Assembly (NCBI GenBank): GCA_900548385.1
Contig: URKJ01000023.1
Location: 1 to 64,000 of the forward strand
DNA from: an uncultured bacterium
Lineage (GTDB): Bacteria > Verrucomicrobiota > Lentisphaeria > Victivallales > UBA1829
DNA: 64,000 nt
Reading direction: 5' to 3'
The notes below the pieces were generated by a model. That model did no database searches. It worked only from the letters and a program-made list of their open reading frames with translations, and was not told the DNA's origin. This document shows, in pieces, positions 1 to 7,876 of the stretch. The translations under genes were made by a program, and so were the position numbers. Positions within the stretch are counted from its first letter, which is position 1; every line of letters begins with the position of its first letter.

Positions 1-48
1 CGAGATGTAGCTCCGTCTCGTGGGCTCGGAGATGTGTATAAGAGACAG
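1..48. other. Illumina/Nextera adapter sequence (artefact)
   Basis: Bases 1-6 match the end of the Illumina P7 oligonucleotide, 7-14 are an 8-nt index, and 15-48 match the Nextera read-2 transposase adapter, including the 19-bp mosaic end AGATGTGTATAAGAGACAG at 30-48. This is library sequence left at a contig end. Genomic sequence begins at 49. The ATG at 34 lies in the adapter and is not a real start codon. Confidence 0.97.
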
Positions 49-498
49 CCGATGGGCTGGGTCAAGTCCGCAGACAAGCGGAAGTATACCGTCACATCCT
101 GGAGCACGGAAAAACTTCCCGCGGATCAATGGAAAACCTGCGAACTGACATTTGTCCCCTCCAAATCCGGAACCGTTGCAATCGGTATTATCGGCCAGTG
201 GGCGGCGAAACCGGAAAACCGCGGATGGCTTCTCGTCAACAATATGAAAGTCAATGACAAGCTCTATACCAACGGCGATTTCAAAAGAACCTGGAAAACC
301 AAAGACGGCAAAACCATGCCGAACGGTTTCTGGCTCAACGGCAAGGCCTCTCACCTTACCACCGGCGGCGAGAACGGAACGCCCGCAATCATGGTCAACC
401 ATGACAACGGTTCCTCCCTCTCAATGAAAGTGGAAGCCGGGAAAAGCTACAAATTGGGCTTCTCGGTAAAGGCCGTTACGCCGGATCAGGTTAAATAA
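49..498 (+). CDS. Small secreted protein, tandem family copy 1 (5' truncated)
   Basis: This is the 3' part of a gene whose 5' end is lost at the adapter junction. The frame from 49 starts at a point equivalent to about residue 49 of the two full copies downstream. It shares with them the core blocks CELTFVPSKSGTV, WLLVNN, KLYTNGDF and NHDN, and a C-terminal KVEAGKSY segment. About 150 residues remain of an expected 196. The pattern of short beta strands ending in VEAGKxYxLxFxVKA resembles jelly-roll or carbohydrate-binding folds, but no family is recognised with certainty. Stop codon TAA is followed 26 nt later by copy 2. Confidence 0.8.
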   Translation, partial: PMGWVKSADKRKYTVTSWSTEKLPADQWKTCELTFVPSKSGTVAIGIIGQWAAKPENRGWLLVNNMKVNDKLYTNGDFKRTWKTKDGKTMPNGFWLNGKASHLTTGGENGTPAIMVNHDNGSSLSMKVEAGKSYKLGFSVKAVTPDQVK

Positions 499-524
499 TC
501 AGGAATAAAAAGGAGAATAATCAA

Positions 525-1115
525 ATGAAAAAGATTCTGACTTTTGCATTCGCCGCCATGGCGGCATTCGCACTGCAGGCTGCAGATGCATATTTCCGCG
601 TTGATATTGACGGACAGAAAGACCAGATCGTTCTCACTCCGGAAAAAGATTCGGATTACAATGCATCCCGTTTCGGCTGGCTGAAAGACCCCAACGCAAA
701 GCAGTACACGCTGAGTGTTGGTTTCAAGGAGGCGATTTCCTCTGCGGAGTGGAAAGACTGTGAATTCTCATTCATCCCCTCGAAATCCGGAACGGTCCTT
801 ATCACGGTCGGCGGTCAGTGGGCAAAAAAACCGGAAGACCGCGCATGGCTTCTTGTCAATAAATTTGAGCTCAATGACAAACTTTATGCCAATGGCGATT
901 TCAAAAAGACCTGGAAGCATAAAAACGGTATCATGCCGATAGGTTTCTGGCTCAATCAAAAAGCCAAATATTTCCCGACCGCCGGAGAAAACGGAACTCC
1001 TGCGCTTCTCGTCAATCACGATAACCGTCTTGTTATCAACATGAAAGTGGAAGCCGGAAAAAAATATGAACTCGAATTTGAAGTGAAGGCGGCAACGCCG
1101 GACCTGCTCAAATAA
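525..1115 (+). CDS. Small secreted protein, tandem family copy 2
   Basis: A 196-aa protein with a clear N-terminal signal peptide (MKK, a hydrophobic stretch rich in Ala/Phe, likely cleavage after LQAADA near residue 22). The mature part is about 170 residues, rich in predicted beta strands, with the family blocks SFIPSKSGTVLITVGGQW, WLLVNKFELNDKLYANGDF and a terminal KVEAGKKYELEFEVKA. A good ribosome binding site (aaggag) precedes the ATG. It is one of three tandem paralogues and probably co-transcribed with them. A surface or periplasmic sugar-binding or structural role is a guess from the fold-like pattern. There is no catalytic motif. Confidence 0.85.
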   Translation: MKKILTFAFAAMAAFALQAADAYFRVDIDGQKDQIVLTPEKDSDYNASRFGWLKDPNAKQYTLSVGFKEAISSAEWKDCEFSFIPSKSGTVLITVGGQWAKKPEDRAWLLVNKFELNDKLYANGDFKKTWKHKNGIMPIGFWLNQKAKYFPTAGENGTPALLVNHDNRLVINMKVEAGKKYELEFEVKAATPDLLK

Positions 1116-1134
1116 CCGGAAGGATTCAAAAAAA

Positions 1135-1725
1135 ATGAAAAAACTTTGCATTCTGACTCTTGTCGCTGCGGCGTTCACTCTTCCGGCGGCAGATGCCATT
1201 TTCCGTGTGGACTTCAATTCCGGCAAAGACCAGATTATCCTCACGCCGGAAAAGAACGACTCGATGAATGCCGTTCCCATGAATTGGGTCAAAGATCCGG
1301 AAGCCCGGAAGTATACGCTGACCGCGACCTCCAGAAAGAAAGTCTCTGCTGCGGAATGGAAAGACTATGAAATCACATTCGTACCCTCAAAGTCCGGGTC
1401 GATCAATATCACAGTCGGCGGTCAGTGGGCGGCGAAACCGGAAGACCGTGCATGGCTTCTCGTCAACAAGTTTGAAGTCAACGATAAATTGTATGCCAAC
1501 GGCGATTTCAAGAAAACATTCACCGGGAAAAACGGACGCGTGATTCCGAATGGATTTTCGATTGGCGGCAAGGCAAAGTATCTTCCGACTGCGGGCGAGA
1601 AAGGCACTCCGGCTATTCTTGTCAACCATGACAACCGCATCGGTTTCAACATGAAAGTGGAAGCCGGGAAAAAATACGAACTCGAATTTGAGGTGAAGGC
1701 GGCAACGCCGGACTTGCTCAAATAA
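1135..1725 (+). CDS. Small secreted protein, tandem family copy 3
   Basis: A 196-aa paralogue of the preceding gene with its own signal peptide (MKKLCILTLVAAAFTLPAADA). It is nearly identical to copy 2 over the last 25 residues and across the WLLVNKFEVNDKLYANGDF block. The ribosome binding site is aagga, and the gap to copy 2 is 19 nt. It is followed by a strong intrinsic terminator, so the three copies form one transcription unit. The sequence between the conserved blocks has diverged, which suggests duplication followed by specialisation. Function unknown. Confidence 0.85.
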   Translation: MKKLCILTLVAAAFTLPAADAIFRVDFNSGKDQIILTPEKNDSMNAVPMNWVKDPEARKYTLTATSRKKVSAAEWKDYEITFVPSKSGSINITVGGQWAAKPEDRAWLLVNKFEVNDKLYANGDFKKTFTGKNGRVIPNGFSIGGKAKYLPTAGEKGTPAILVNHDNRIGFNMKVEAGKKYELEFEVKAATPDLLK

Positions 1726-1746
1726 CCGGATTCAATGTCTTTTTCC

Positions 1747-1780
1747 AAAAGCCGCTGACGGATCCCGCAGCGGCTTTTTT
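1747..1780 (+). terminator. Intrinsic terminator after the tandem secreted-protein genes
   Basis: An 11-bp stem (AAAAGCCGCTG 1747-1757 with CAGCGGCTTTT 1768-1778) ends in a T-run. It closes the three-gene unit. Confidence 0.9.
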
Positions 1781-1948
1781 CGTATTTTTAATGTTCCGGA
1801 CTTTCTCTGAAAATTGAACTGATATTTCCACCGGAACTCAGCCGCTTGAGAGTTTGATCCAAACACAGGAATGAAAGTCTTTGATCATTCAAGTTTTGTT
1901 CGGATAGAGACTGTAAACAGCCTGTTCGGATATTTTTTGTTCGTCAGC

Positions 1949-1977
1949 TTGAATTCGGGGTGTTTTGAAACTATATT
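1949..1977 (+). promoter_or_regulatory. Sigma-70-like promoter of tpiA
   Basis: TTGAAT (1949-1954), 17-nt spacer, TATATT (1972-1977), 68 nt before the tpiA ATG. The stretch 1781-1948 upstream shows no gene or clear structure. Confidence 0.6.
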
Positions 1978-2045
1978 ACAGAATGATTCGTATTTAATTG
2001 AACCTGGCGGAAACGCCGTAAACAACAATGTAAGGAATTCTGTAA

Positions 2046-2810
2046 ATGGCACGCAAAACCTTTATTGCCGGCAACTGGAAGATGAACAAAACCGCCGCGG
2101 AGACCAAAGCTCTTGCGGAAGCTCTCAAAGAAAGTCTCGCACAGTTCGGTGACACCGTCACGATGGCAGTCTGCCCGACTTTCACCAGCCTTGCGACTGC
2201 TGTCGAGGTTCTGAAAGGCTCCAACGTCAAAGTCGGCGCCCAGAACATCCACTGGGCGGACAACGGTGCGTTTACAGGAGAGATCTCCGGTGCCATGCTC
2301 AAGGAACTGGGAGTGGAATACGTCATTATCGGCCATAGCGAACGCAGACAGTATTTCGGCGAAACCGACGAAACGGTCAACAAGCGCATCAAAGCGGCTC
2401 TCAAATATGAACTCAAACCGATTGTCTGCATCGGAGAAACGCTGGAAGAACGCGAAGGCAACAAAACCAACAACGTCCTTGCAGTCCAGCTCAAGGGCGG
2501 TCTTGCCGACCTCACCGCAGCAGACATGGCGAACATCACCCTCGCCTACGAACCTGTTTGGGCTATCGGTACCGGAAAGACCGCTACGCCGGAAATGGCG
2601 CAGGAGACCCATGCGTTCATCCGTAAAACTCTGACCGAAATGTTCGGAGCGGAAGTTGCGGAAAATACAGTTGTTCAGTACGGTGGCAGCATGAAAGCGG
2701 AAAACGCCGCTGACCTCACTGCCCAGAAAGATATTGACGGCGGTCTGATTGGCGGAGCAGCTCTCAAAGCGGATTCTTTCACCGCTCTGATTGCCAACGC
2801 TCAGAAGTAA
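2046..2810 (+). CDS. tpiA: Triosephosphate isomerase
   Basis: Converts dihydroxyacetone phosphate and glyceraldehyde 3-phosphate in cytoplasmic glycolysis. The 254-aa length is normal for the family. The active-site residues are visible: Asn10 and Lys12 in GNWKMNK, His97 in IIGHSERR, and Glu169 in AYEPVWAIGTG. The phosphate-binding YGGS motif lies near the C-terminus. A sigma-70-like promoter sits at 1949-1977 and a strong terminator follows at 2831-2869, so this is a monocistronic gene. It is the last core gene before the tRNA-Asn island boundary. Confidence 0.99.
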   Translation: MARKTFIAGNWKMNKTAAETKALAEALKESLAQFGDTVTMAVCPTFTSLATAVEVLKGSNVKVGAQNIHWADNGAFTGEISGAMLKELGVEYVIIGHSERRQYFGETDETVNKRIKAALKYELKPIVCIGETLEEREGNKTNNVLAVQLKGGLADLTAADMANITLAYEPVWAIGTGKTATPEMAQETHAFIRKTLTEMFGAEVAENTVVQYGGSMKAENAADLTAQKDIDGGLIGGAALKADSFTALIANAQK

Positions 2811-2830
2811 TCTGTTTTTACTGACTTTGA

Positions 2831-2869
2831 CAGTCTCAATCATTTTCCATGATTGAGACTGTTTTTTTT
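2831..2869 (+). terminator. Intrinsic terminator of tpiA
   Basis: A 12-bp stem (CAGTCTCAATCA 2831-2842 with TGATTGAGACTG 2850-2861) followed by eight T. Confidence 0.93.
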
Positions 2870-2946
2870 CAAAAAAAGTATTTTTCGGGCTTGTAAAACT
2901 CGAAAAGTCATGTATATTCCGAGTATTCCCTGATGGGAGATAACGC

Positions 2947-3021
2947 TCCGGCATAGCTCAGCGGTAGAGTAGGTGGCTGTTAACCACTTGGTCGCTGGTT
3001 CGAATCCAGCTGCCGGAGCCA
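2947..3021 (+). tRNA. tRNA-Asn (anticodon GTT)
   Basis: A full cloverleaf can be drawn. The acceptor stem is TCCGGCA with TGCCGGA, the anticodon loop is CTGTTAA, and the T-arm is GCTGG-TTCGAAT-CCAGC. The discriminator is G and CCA is encoded (3019-3021). An integrase relic starts 117 nt downstream, so this gene looks like a past integration target and marks the left edge of the island. Confidence 0.97.
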
Positions 3022-3030
3022 GTTTTTATC

Positions 3031-3113
3031 CTCAAAATGTACCCCAAAGATACCATTCATTACCACCAAGACTTTCATTTCCCAGTTCAACGGCTATATT
3101 GAGCTAAAACAGG
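3031..3113 (+). repeat. tRNA-flanking integrase leader, left copy
   Basis: This stretch between tRNA-Asn and the integrase relic is visibly related to the reverse complement of 25932-26013, which lies between tRNA-Ser and the intact-length integrase. Shared blocks are CTCAAAATGT, CCATTNATTACC, CTATATTG and GCTAAA, in the same order and spacing. It probably carries recombinase binding or attachment sequence. Confidence 0.6.
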
Positions 3114-3137
3114 ATTTTACCACAAGGAGTGCGTAAG

Positions 3138-3520
3138 ATGGGAAAGAAATGCAAAGTCAAACTCGACGTCGGAACCGTCTATCAGAAAGAGGAAGGCGGC
3201 ACCTACTATTTCCGTTACCAAGTCCGGCATGAACGCAAATGCGTCAGCTTGAAAACCTCCAAATCGGTATGTATACCGGTCAGCGACTGAAAGACTGTGT
3301 GCTGATGCAGAGGCGAAACATTGACTTGGAACAGAAGCGTATCTGGATAAAACAATTCAAGACCGGAAAAGAAGTGCTGATTCCGATTGCGGGACCACTG
3401 CTGCCCGTTCTTTAGGAAGCACGGAAGTGGCAGGTCGATTCCTATGTCTGTTCAAAGGTCGCCGCCCGTTATCAGATCGAGAATGAAAGCGGCAAAGAAA
3501 TCGGCGAATCTCTTTCATGA
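3138..3520 (+). pseudogene. Tyrosine recombinase (integrase) relic
   Basis: The ATG at 3138 has a good ribosome binding site (aaggag) and opens a frame similar to the first 43 residues of the integrase at 24654-25907 (shared DVGTVYQKEEGG, YYFRYQV, SLKT). After a deletion of roughly 190 codons the match resumes in another frame with GMYTGQRLKDCV and KRIWIKQFKTGKEV. It is then interrupted by TAG (3412-3414) and ends at 3518-3520. The catalytic Arg and Lys boxes remain, but HxxR and Tyr are gone. It is non-functional. Bases 3521-3635 hold nothing recognised. Confidence 0.88.
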
Positions 3521-3635
3521 TGCATTCGAGGTCATTATCAGTCCGTAATCTGAAACGGAAAGAATGCAGGAAAGATGAAGCAGCTATTCTCTGCTATGCA
3601 CAATGACGGCAGAAGAGATTCAGCCGATTTTTCAA

Positions 3636-4748
3636 TTATGCCAATTTCCGATAAATCCAATCTGTCAGTCTGGTAGACGGTTTTTCTATCAGATGATAAA
3701 ATATGACTCCGATGTACCAGTTTACCGGGATTGCTGTCAAAAACACAATAACAAGGTTCCAAACGTAACTTATACCGTTGTTGTGCAGTTTCAGGAACAG
3801 CCACGCAGAAAAAGACATCATAACCGTAAAATGAGCCAAAACCAGTGCGAAAGAATACTGTCCGGCTTTGACCAGGAAACGATTAGAGAGAACTTTCTGC
3901 AGCCAAATCGAATTACAGCAGGGAATCAATACCAGAAATGCACCTATTCCGTAAACCGTGAACACGGAAAACTTGCCGAGCCACACTTCCGGGAAATTAC
4001 CAATGACGCATCCCCCGACAAGCAAAAGAGCATTCAGCCAACCGGGCAGAACAATCTTTTTCTTATTCAACGCAACAACAACATCTGCGGCAATGATTCC
4101 TCCAAGAAATGCAGTATAAGACGGGTCGGCAAACGTCAGCAGAAAAAGTCCGCAATAAATCAGGTAACGTCTTTTCAGCATTCCCACCCCCATAATGGCC
4201 AAGTAACTGAAATATGATCCATAAAGAATCAGACTCATGCACCACAACACACTGCAATATTCACAGTCGCCGGCAAAAGGAGTCTTGTAAACAGCACAGT
4301 ACAATGCATTTTTCAACGATGGCACGGTGGTATAAAATGCTTTATCCCAGTTGTTGTTCAGCAGATTACCGAGGGACTGACTGAAGAATCCTCCGGCTTT
4401 CCAGACCAGCAGTGCAAACAGGATGCATCCGGCAACAGGAAAAAACAGGCGGAAATAACGGATTGTAACCTGACGGCGCAGATTGTCAAAAGTCCCTTTC
4501 TGAAAAAATATAAACGCAGGAATAAAAGCAATAATGGCAAAGAATATATACAGCGGCCACGAACCATTGCTCAATACGGAATACGGGAAATACCGAAAAT
4601 ACCATTCCGTCCGGTCAGAAGCCGCAACTCCGCTTTCCCACCCGATATATCCAAATGCGGCATAGGCAAGCAGATAATGAAAAATCACAATCCAAATTCC
4701 GCAAAGACCTTTCAAACCGTCAATGGATTCAATTCTTGCACTTTTCAA
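3636..4748 (-). CDS. Acyltransferase family 3 membrane protein
   Basis: An integral membrane protein of about 370 residues with roughly ten hydrophobic segments, matching the acyltransferase-3 (OafA/YrhL-type) family that O-acylates surface polysaccharides or lipids. The N-terminal segment DGLKGLCGIWIVIFHY fits the family pattern of a basic residue followed about ten residues later by the catalytic His. I place the start at TTG 4748, because aaggag lies 8 nt upstream of it. A TTG at 4757 directly abuts the same ribosome binding site and is less likely. It stands alone on this strand, and its substrate cannot be read from the sequence. Confidence 0.8.
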   Translation of the reverse strand: MKSARIESIDGLKGLCGIWIVIFHYLLAYAAFGYIGWESGVAASDRTEWYFRYFPYSVLSNGSWPLYIFFAIIAFIPAFIFFQKGTFDNLRRQVTIRYFRLFFPVAGCILFALLVWKAGGFFSQSLGNLLNNNWDKAFYTTVPSLKNALYCAVYKTPFAGDCEYCSVLWCMSLILYGSYFSYLAIMGVGMLKRRYLIYCGLFLLTFADPSYTAFLGGIIAADVVVALNKKKIVLPGWLNALLLVGGCVIGNFPEVWLGKFSVFTVYGIGAFLVLIPCCNSIWLQKVLSNRFLVKAGQYSFALVLAHFTVMMSFSAWLFLKLHNNGISYVWNLVIVFLTAIPVNWYIGVIFYHLIEKPSTRLTDWIYRKLA

Positions 4749-4964
4749 AACAGACAACTCCTTGTTGCGATTTAATTTATACTTAATCTAAATCCTAATA
4801 ATATAATTCTTGACAGTAAGCATTACAAGTTGCGAAGTTCTGTTTTTCTCAAAAAAGGGGAAGATCAGAATGAGCTGTACTGTGCACTTCGGCAACAGTG
4901 GCAGAATGCGGTACTGGCTGAACGTCTTCCCCAGGCATTCATACTGGAAAACTGATCAACAGGC

Positions 4965-5002
4965 AACAGTGCGGAGGAGTGTCCGCCTCCGCACTGTTTT
5001 TA
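4965..5002. terminator. Hairpin between acyltransferase and AAA-ATPase-like gene
   Basis: A 13-bp stem (4965-4977 with 4986-4998) is followed by a T-run on the plus strand. It lies directly 3' of the minus-strand gene ending at 5000 and probably terminates it. The rest of 4749-4964 contains the acyltransferase leader and no supported gene. Confidence 0.65.
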
Positions 5003-6559
5003 CTGCACGACATCTTCTGTCTGCCAGTCGATGAGCTGACCTTTCTCCGAATCGAAGTTGACTCCGATCAGCGTGATCTTCTTTGGAGTCAGAAGATACT
5101 TTTTGAAGTACTCCTTTTCCTTGATCTGCGACAATGCGGAATCATCCTTGTCGAGCTTGAACTCAAACAGATAAATGTGATCCTCCGTCTGAACGACCGC
5201 ATCAATTCGACCGTCATTCGTGCAGGACTCCGCTTCGATATTGAATCCGAGCAACCGGAAAATCGCGTAGAAGATGGATTGAAATGTCGCTTCGCTCTTC
5301 TTGTGGGTGGTATAAGGCACTCCGGCGAAGAACGCTTCGAGAACCTTTCGCGCCTGATTCAGATTGCCTTCCAGAAACGCGGTCGCCAGATCAGCGGAGA
5401 AGCTGCCGACCTCCCGCTGCGTTCTGCCTACATAACTGTTCAGCAGATAAGTGCTGAAGGATTCCGCGACTTCCTCATTCGGGAAGTCAAGCCAGAACCA
5501 ACGCTTGTTGAAACGGATCTCGCTGGATTTGATCGTCAGATATCCCGTCTGCAACAACAGCGTCACGGGGTCGATATTGGGTATCTCGAACGCATCGAAC
5601 GTCACGCCGGGAACCGCTTTCGATACCGCATCCTCAAAGTTGAAATCGGTCTTCTTGGCAAGCTCCATCAGGAACGAAGGAGTTCCTGTCGCAAACCAGT
5701 AGTTGTCGAACTTGCCGTCATTCTCAAAGAACTTCGCAATGGACACCGGGTTGTAGACCGTCTCCGAAGTCTCCTCGAAACAGTAACCGTCATACCAGGC
5801 CTTGAGCTTTCGTTTCAGCTCCTCCTCCGATATTTTCTGCGCCTGTGCGGTCGCCTTGATCCGGTCGCTGAAATAGTGTTCCAGTTCCGATTGCGTATAA
5901 CCGAACATGGTCGCGTAGTCGGAACGCATGGTGATATCCGTCAGATTGTTGAGGTCCGAGAACAGCGACACATGACAGAACTTCGTCACCCCCGTGATGA
6001 AAGCAAAGCGCAATGTGTTTTCAAAGGCTTTGATGACGGAGTAAAACGCCTTGAGTTCATTTAGAATGTCTTGTACATGAGGAGCATTGATGTTATTCAG
6101 AATCGGTTTGTCATATTCATCGATAAGGACAACCACCTTCTGCTCCCCGGCAGACAGTGCACGAATAAGTTCCCGGAACATCTCACAAGGCTCTGTCGCA
6201 TTCAGTGTGACATGATGATCTTGAGCACATTCCTGAACAAGTCCACTCAAACTGCTCCGAGTTTCTTTCAGACCATGAAAGCCCCAGCCGTTGAGATCAA
6301 AATGAATGACCGGATATGGTTTCCAGTCGTATTCCTTCTTTGAGATCGCCAAACCGTCGAACAGTTCCCTGCGTCCTTCAAAAATCGCTTTGAGAGTGGA
6401 CACGAGCAAGGACTTTCCGAACCGGCGGGGACGCGACAGGAAATACCCTTCTTTAGTGGACTGAATCAACCGCCAGATGGATTCCGTTTTATCCACATAA
6501 AGGAAGTCTCCATTGCGAAGCTCTTCAAACGTATATACGAAGCTGGTTATCCTTTTCAT
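5000..6559 (-). CDS. AAA-ATPase-like protein with PD-(D/E)XK nuclease domain
   Basis: A 519-aa protein of the AAA-ATPase_like plus PDDEXK_9 family, which is widespread in gut anaerobes. The N-terminus has the family signature FVDKT-like YVDKTESIW and a Walker A-like RPRRFGKS at residues 43-50, with VVLIDEYDKPI as Walker B. The C-terminus carries the nuclease-like core GRIDAVV...YLFEFKLD near residues 450-475. A defence or mobile-element role is commonly supposed but not established. The start ATG has ggagg 8 nt upstream. It is a stand-alone gene closed by the hairpin at 4965-5002. Confidence 0.9.
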   Translation of the reverse strand: MKRITSFVYTFEELRNGDFLYVDKTESIWRLIQSTKEGYFLSRPRRFGKSLLVSTLKAIFEGRRELFDGLAISKKEYDWKPYPVIHFDLNGWGFHGLKETRSSLSGLVQECAQDHHVTLNATEPCEMFRELIRALSAGEQKVVVLIDEYDKPILNNINAPHVQDILNELKAFYSVIKAFENTLRFAFITGVTKFCHVSLFSDLNNLTDITMRSDYATMFGYTQSELEHYFSDRIKATAQAQKISEEELKRKLKAWYDGYCFEETSETVYNPVSIAKFFENDGKFDNYWFATGTPSFLMELAKKTDFNFEDAVSKAVPGVTFDAFEIPNIDPVTLLLQTGYLTIKSSEIRFNKRWFWLDFPNEEVAESFSTYLLNSYVGRTQREVGSFSADLATAFLEGNLNQARKVLEAFFAGVPYTTHKKSEATFQSIFYAIFRLLGFNIEAESCTNDGRIDAVVQTEDHIYLFEFKLDKDDSALSQIKEKEYFKKYLLTPKKITLIGVNFDSEKGQLIDWQTEDVVQ

Positions 6560-6772
6560 CGTTCATATCCTCCATTGTCTTACTATACAGCGGTTCCGGT
6601 GATTTTCAAGCATGGGGGACCGCAAGACCAGAGTTCACTTTCTATTACGGAACCGGAAATGTCTGTTTTTATCCCCGCGTGGACTGGGACTTTCAATCTC
6701 CACATGATCTGTTTTGCGTCCCGCTGCTCTACTGTCTTCAACTGCTGAAAAGCAGCGGGGACATTCGAGTTC

Positions 6773-7807
6773 CTATATGCAGTGAAGACACTTTCTGAAG
6801 CTTCCGTCCGGACCTATCACGCCGAAAACTTTTCCCGCCTGGCACGGAGTGATGTTTGGATCGCCGAATCGGGCAAGATATTCCGACGGCTGATCTCGAC
6901 ATTCGCAGATCATCTCATCACAAAACGTATATGAAATGCCATAATCCTGTTTTCGTATTTCCGCTTTCAGTTCCGTCCATTCTTCTCGGGAGAGTGTCAA
7001 ATCCAGACGGTTGCGGGCACGGCCTTCCGGCATAACCGCTCCGATCTGAAGGCATGATGCTCCGGAAACCGCAGCGGCGGCAATCATGTCAGGCAGTTCC
7101 GGTTTGTTCGTCCGGGTAACGGTCATTCCCACGGAAAAAGGCCATTGGAGCTCTGCTGCACGATAAAGCAGCTTCAAGGTTCTGTAATATTTCCGACGGG
7201 TTCCGGTCATGGCTCCGTAAGTACGCAGTCCCTGAAGACTTGTGGAAAGAGCGATTCTTTGCCGTTTGCATTGCAACAGGAGAGCGTCGGTCATACGGGA
7301 GCCGTTCGTAAACAGGGACAGCCTGCCTTCCGGAAGCAGTTTCCGGGTAAAACGAAGAAGCTCCGCGGCTCCCGGATGCAGCAGGGCTTCCCCTCCGGAA
7401 AACTGAAAATCTGCAACATGCCGTTCCACAGCATAGCGAATAACCCGTTTCCATTGATCGGTTCGGAGAACATATCTGCCTAAATGCGGATATTCATGCC
7501 ACAAACAATAGCAGTACGGACACGCATAGTTGCATCTTGTGGTCAATTCCAGAATCAGGGATTCCGGCAGATGTTCCGGCAGCTTCAGACTCGTTTGAGT
7601 ATATCTCTGTCGATTTTGTGACATGGCGTTTCTGAGAACCTCGGCTTCGTTGACCGGAACGGTTCTGCCCATTAGACCAGTACCTCCGATTTTCTGAGAA
7701 AGATCTCCGGAAATAAATTCATCCAAAGCATCCGTCAATGAAACCCTTCTGGAAATATATTTGCGAAATTCCGAAAGCTTGTCTCTGTTCTTTCCGGCAG
7801 CAGTCAT
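6773..7807 (-). CDS. Radical SAM protein, peptide-maturase-like
   Basis: A 344-aa protein. The first 85 residues are unlike known domains. A radical SAM core starts at TTRCNYACPYCYC (the CxxxCxxC cluster motif) and continues with FSGGEALLHP and SLFTNGS. The C-terminal part contains CxxxxCxC, PCQAGKVFGVIGPDGSFRKC and ends at LHCI. This matches the start of a SPASM/twitch auxiliary-cluster domain that stops abruptly, so it is either a short variant or truncated. It is preceded by regulatory site A, 53 nt upstream of the ATG, so it is likely co-regulated with the rest of the island. No obvious precursor peptide was found nearby. Bases 6560-6772 hold only the downstream gene's leader. Confidence 0.82.
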   Translation of the reverse strand: MTAAGKNRDKLSEFRKYISRRVSLTDALDEFISGDLSQKIGGTGLMGRTVPVNEAEVLRNAMSQNRQRYTQTSLKLPEHLPESLILELTTRCNYACPYCYCLWHEYPHLGRYVLRTDQWKRVIRYAVERHVADFQFSGGEALLHPGAAELLRFTRKLLPEGRLSLFTNGSRMTDALLLQCKRQRIALSTSLQGLRTYGAMTGTRRKYYRTLKLLYRAAELQWPFSVGMTVTRTNKPELPDMIAAAAVSGASCLQIGAVMPEGRARNRLDLTLSREEWTELKAEIRKQDYGISYTFCDEMICECRDQPSEYLARFGDPNITPCQAGKVFGVIGPDGSFRKCLHCI

Positions 7808-7841
7808 GATACAGCACTCCTCATTGATTTGCGGTGCAGCA

Positions 7842-7876
7842 ACTATAATGCACCGCCTGTGACATGAAGTGTCATA
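7842..7876 (-). promoter_or_regulatory. Regulatory site A (WYL-box) with promoter
   Basis: On the minus strand: TGACACTTCATGTCA (7874-7860), 12 nt, TATAGT (7847-7842). A perfect TGACA-N5-TGTCA inverted repeat. It lies right after the WYL gene stop codon and drives the radical SAM gene. Confidence 0.78.

Noticed and set aside
1871..2152. A 93-codon frame overlapping the start of tpiA
   Set aside because: It has no ribosome binding site and runs out of frame into tpiA.
4979..6064. A 361-codon plus-strand frame
   Set aside because: Antisense to the AAA-ATPase/PD-(D/E)XK gene, with no ribosome binding site and no recognisable domain.
6560..6798. A protein-like plus-strand frame (FTFYYGTGNVCFYPRVDWDFQ and onward)
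   Set aside because: It has no start codon and no ribosome binding site, and it overlaps the radical SAM 3' end. It could be a relic but cannot be supported.
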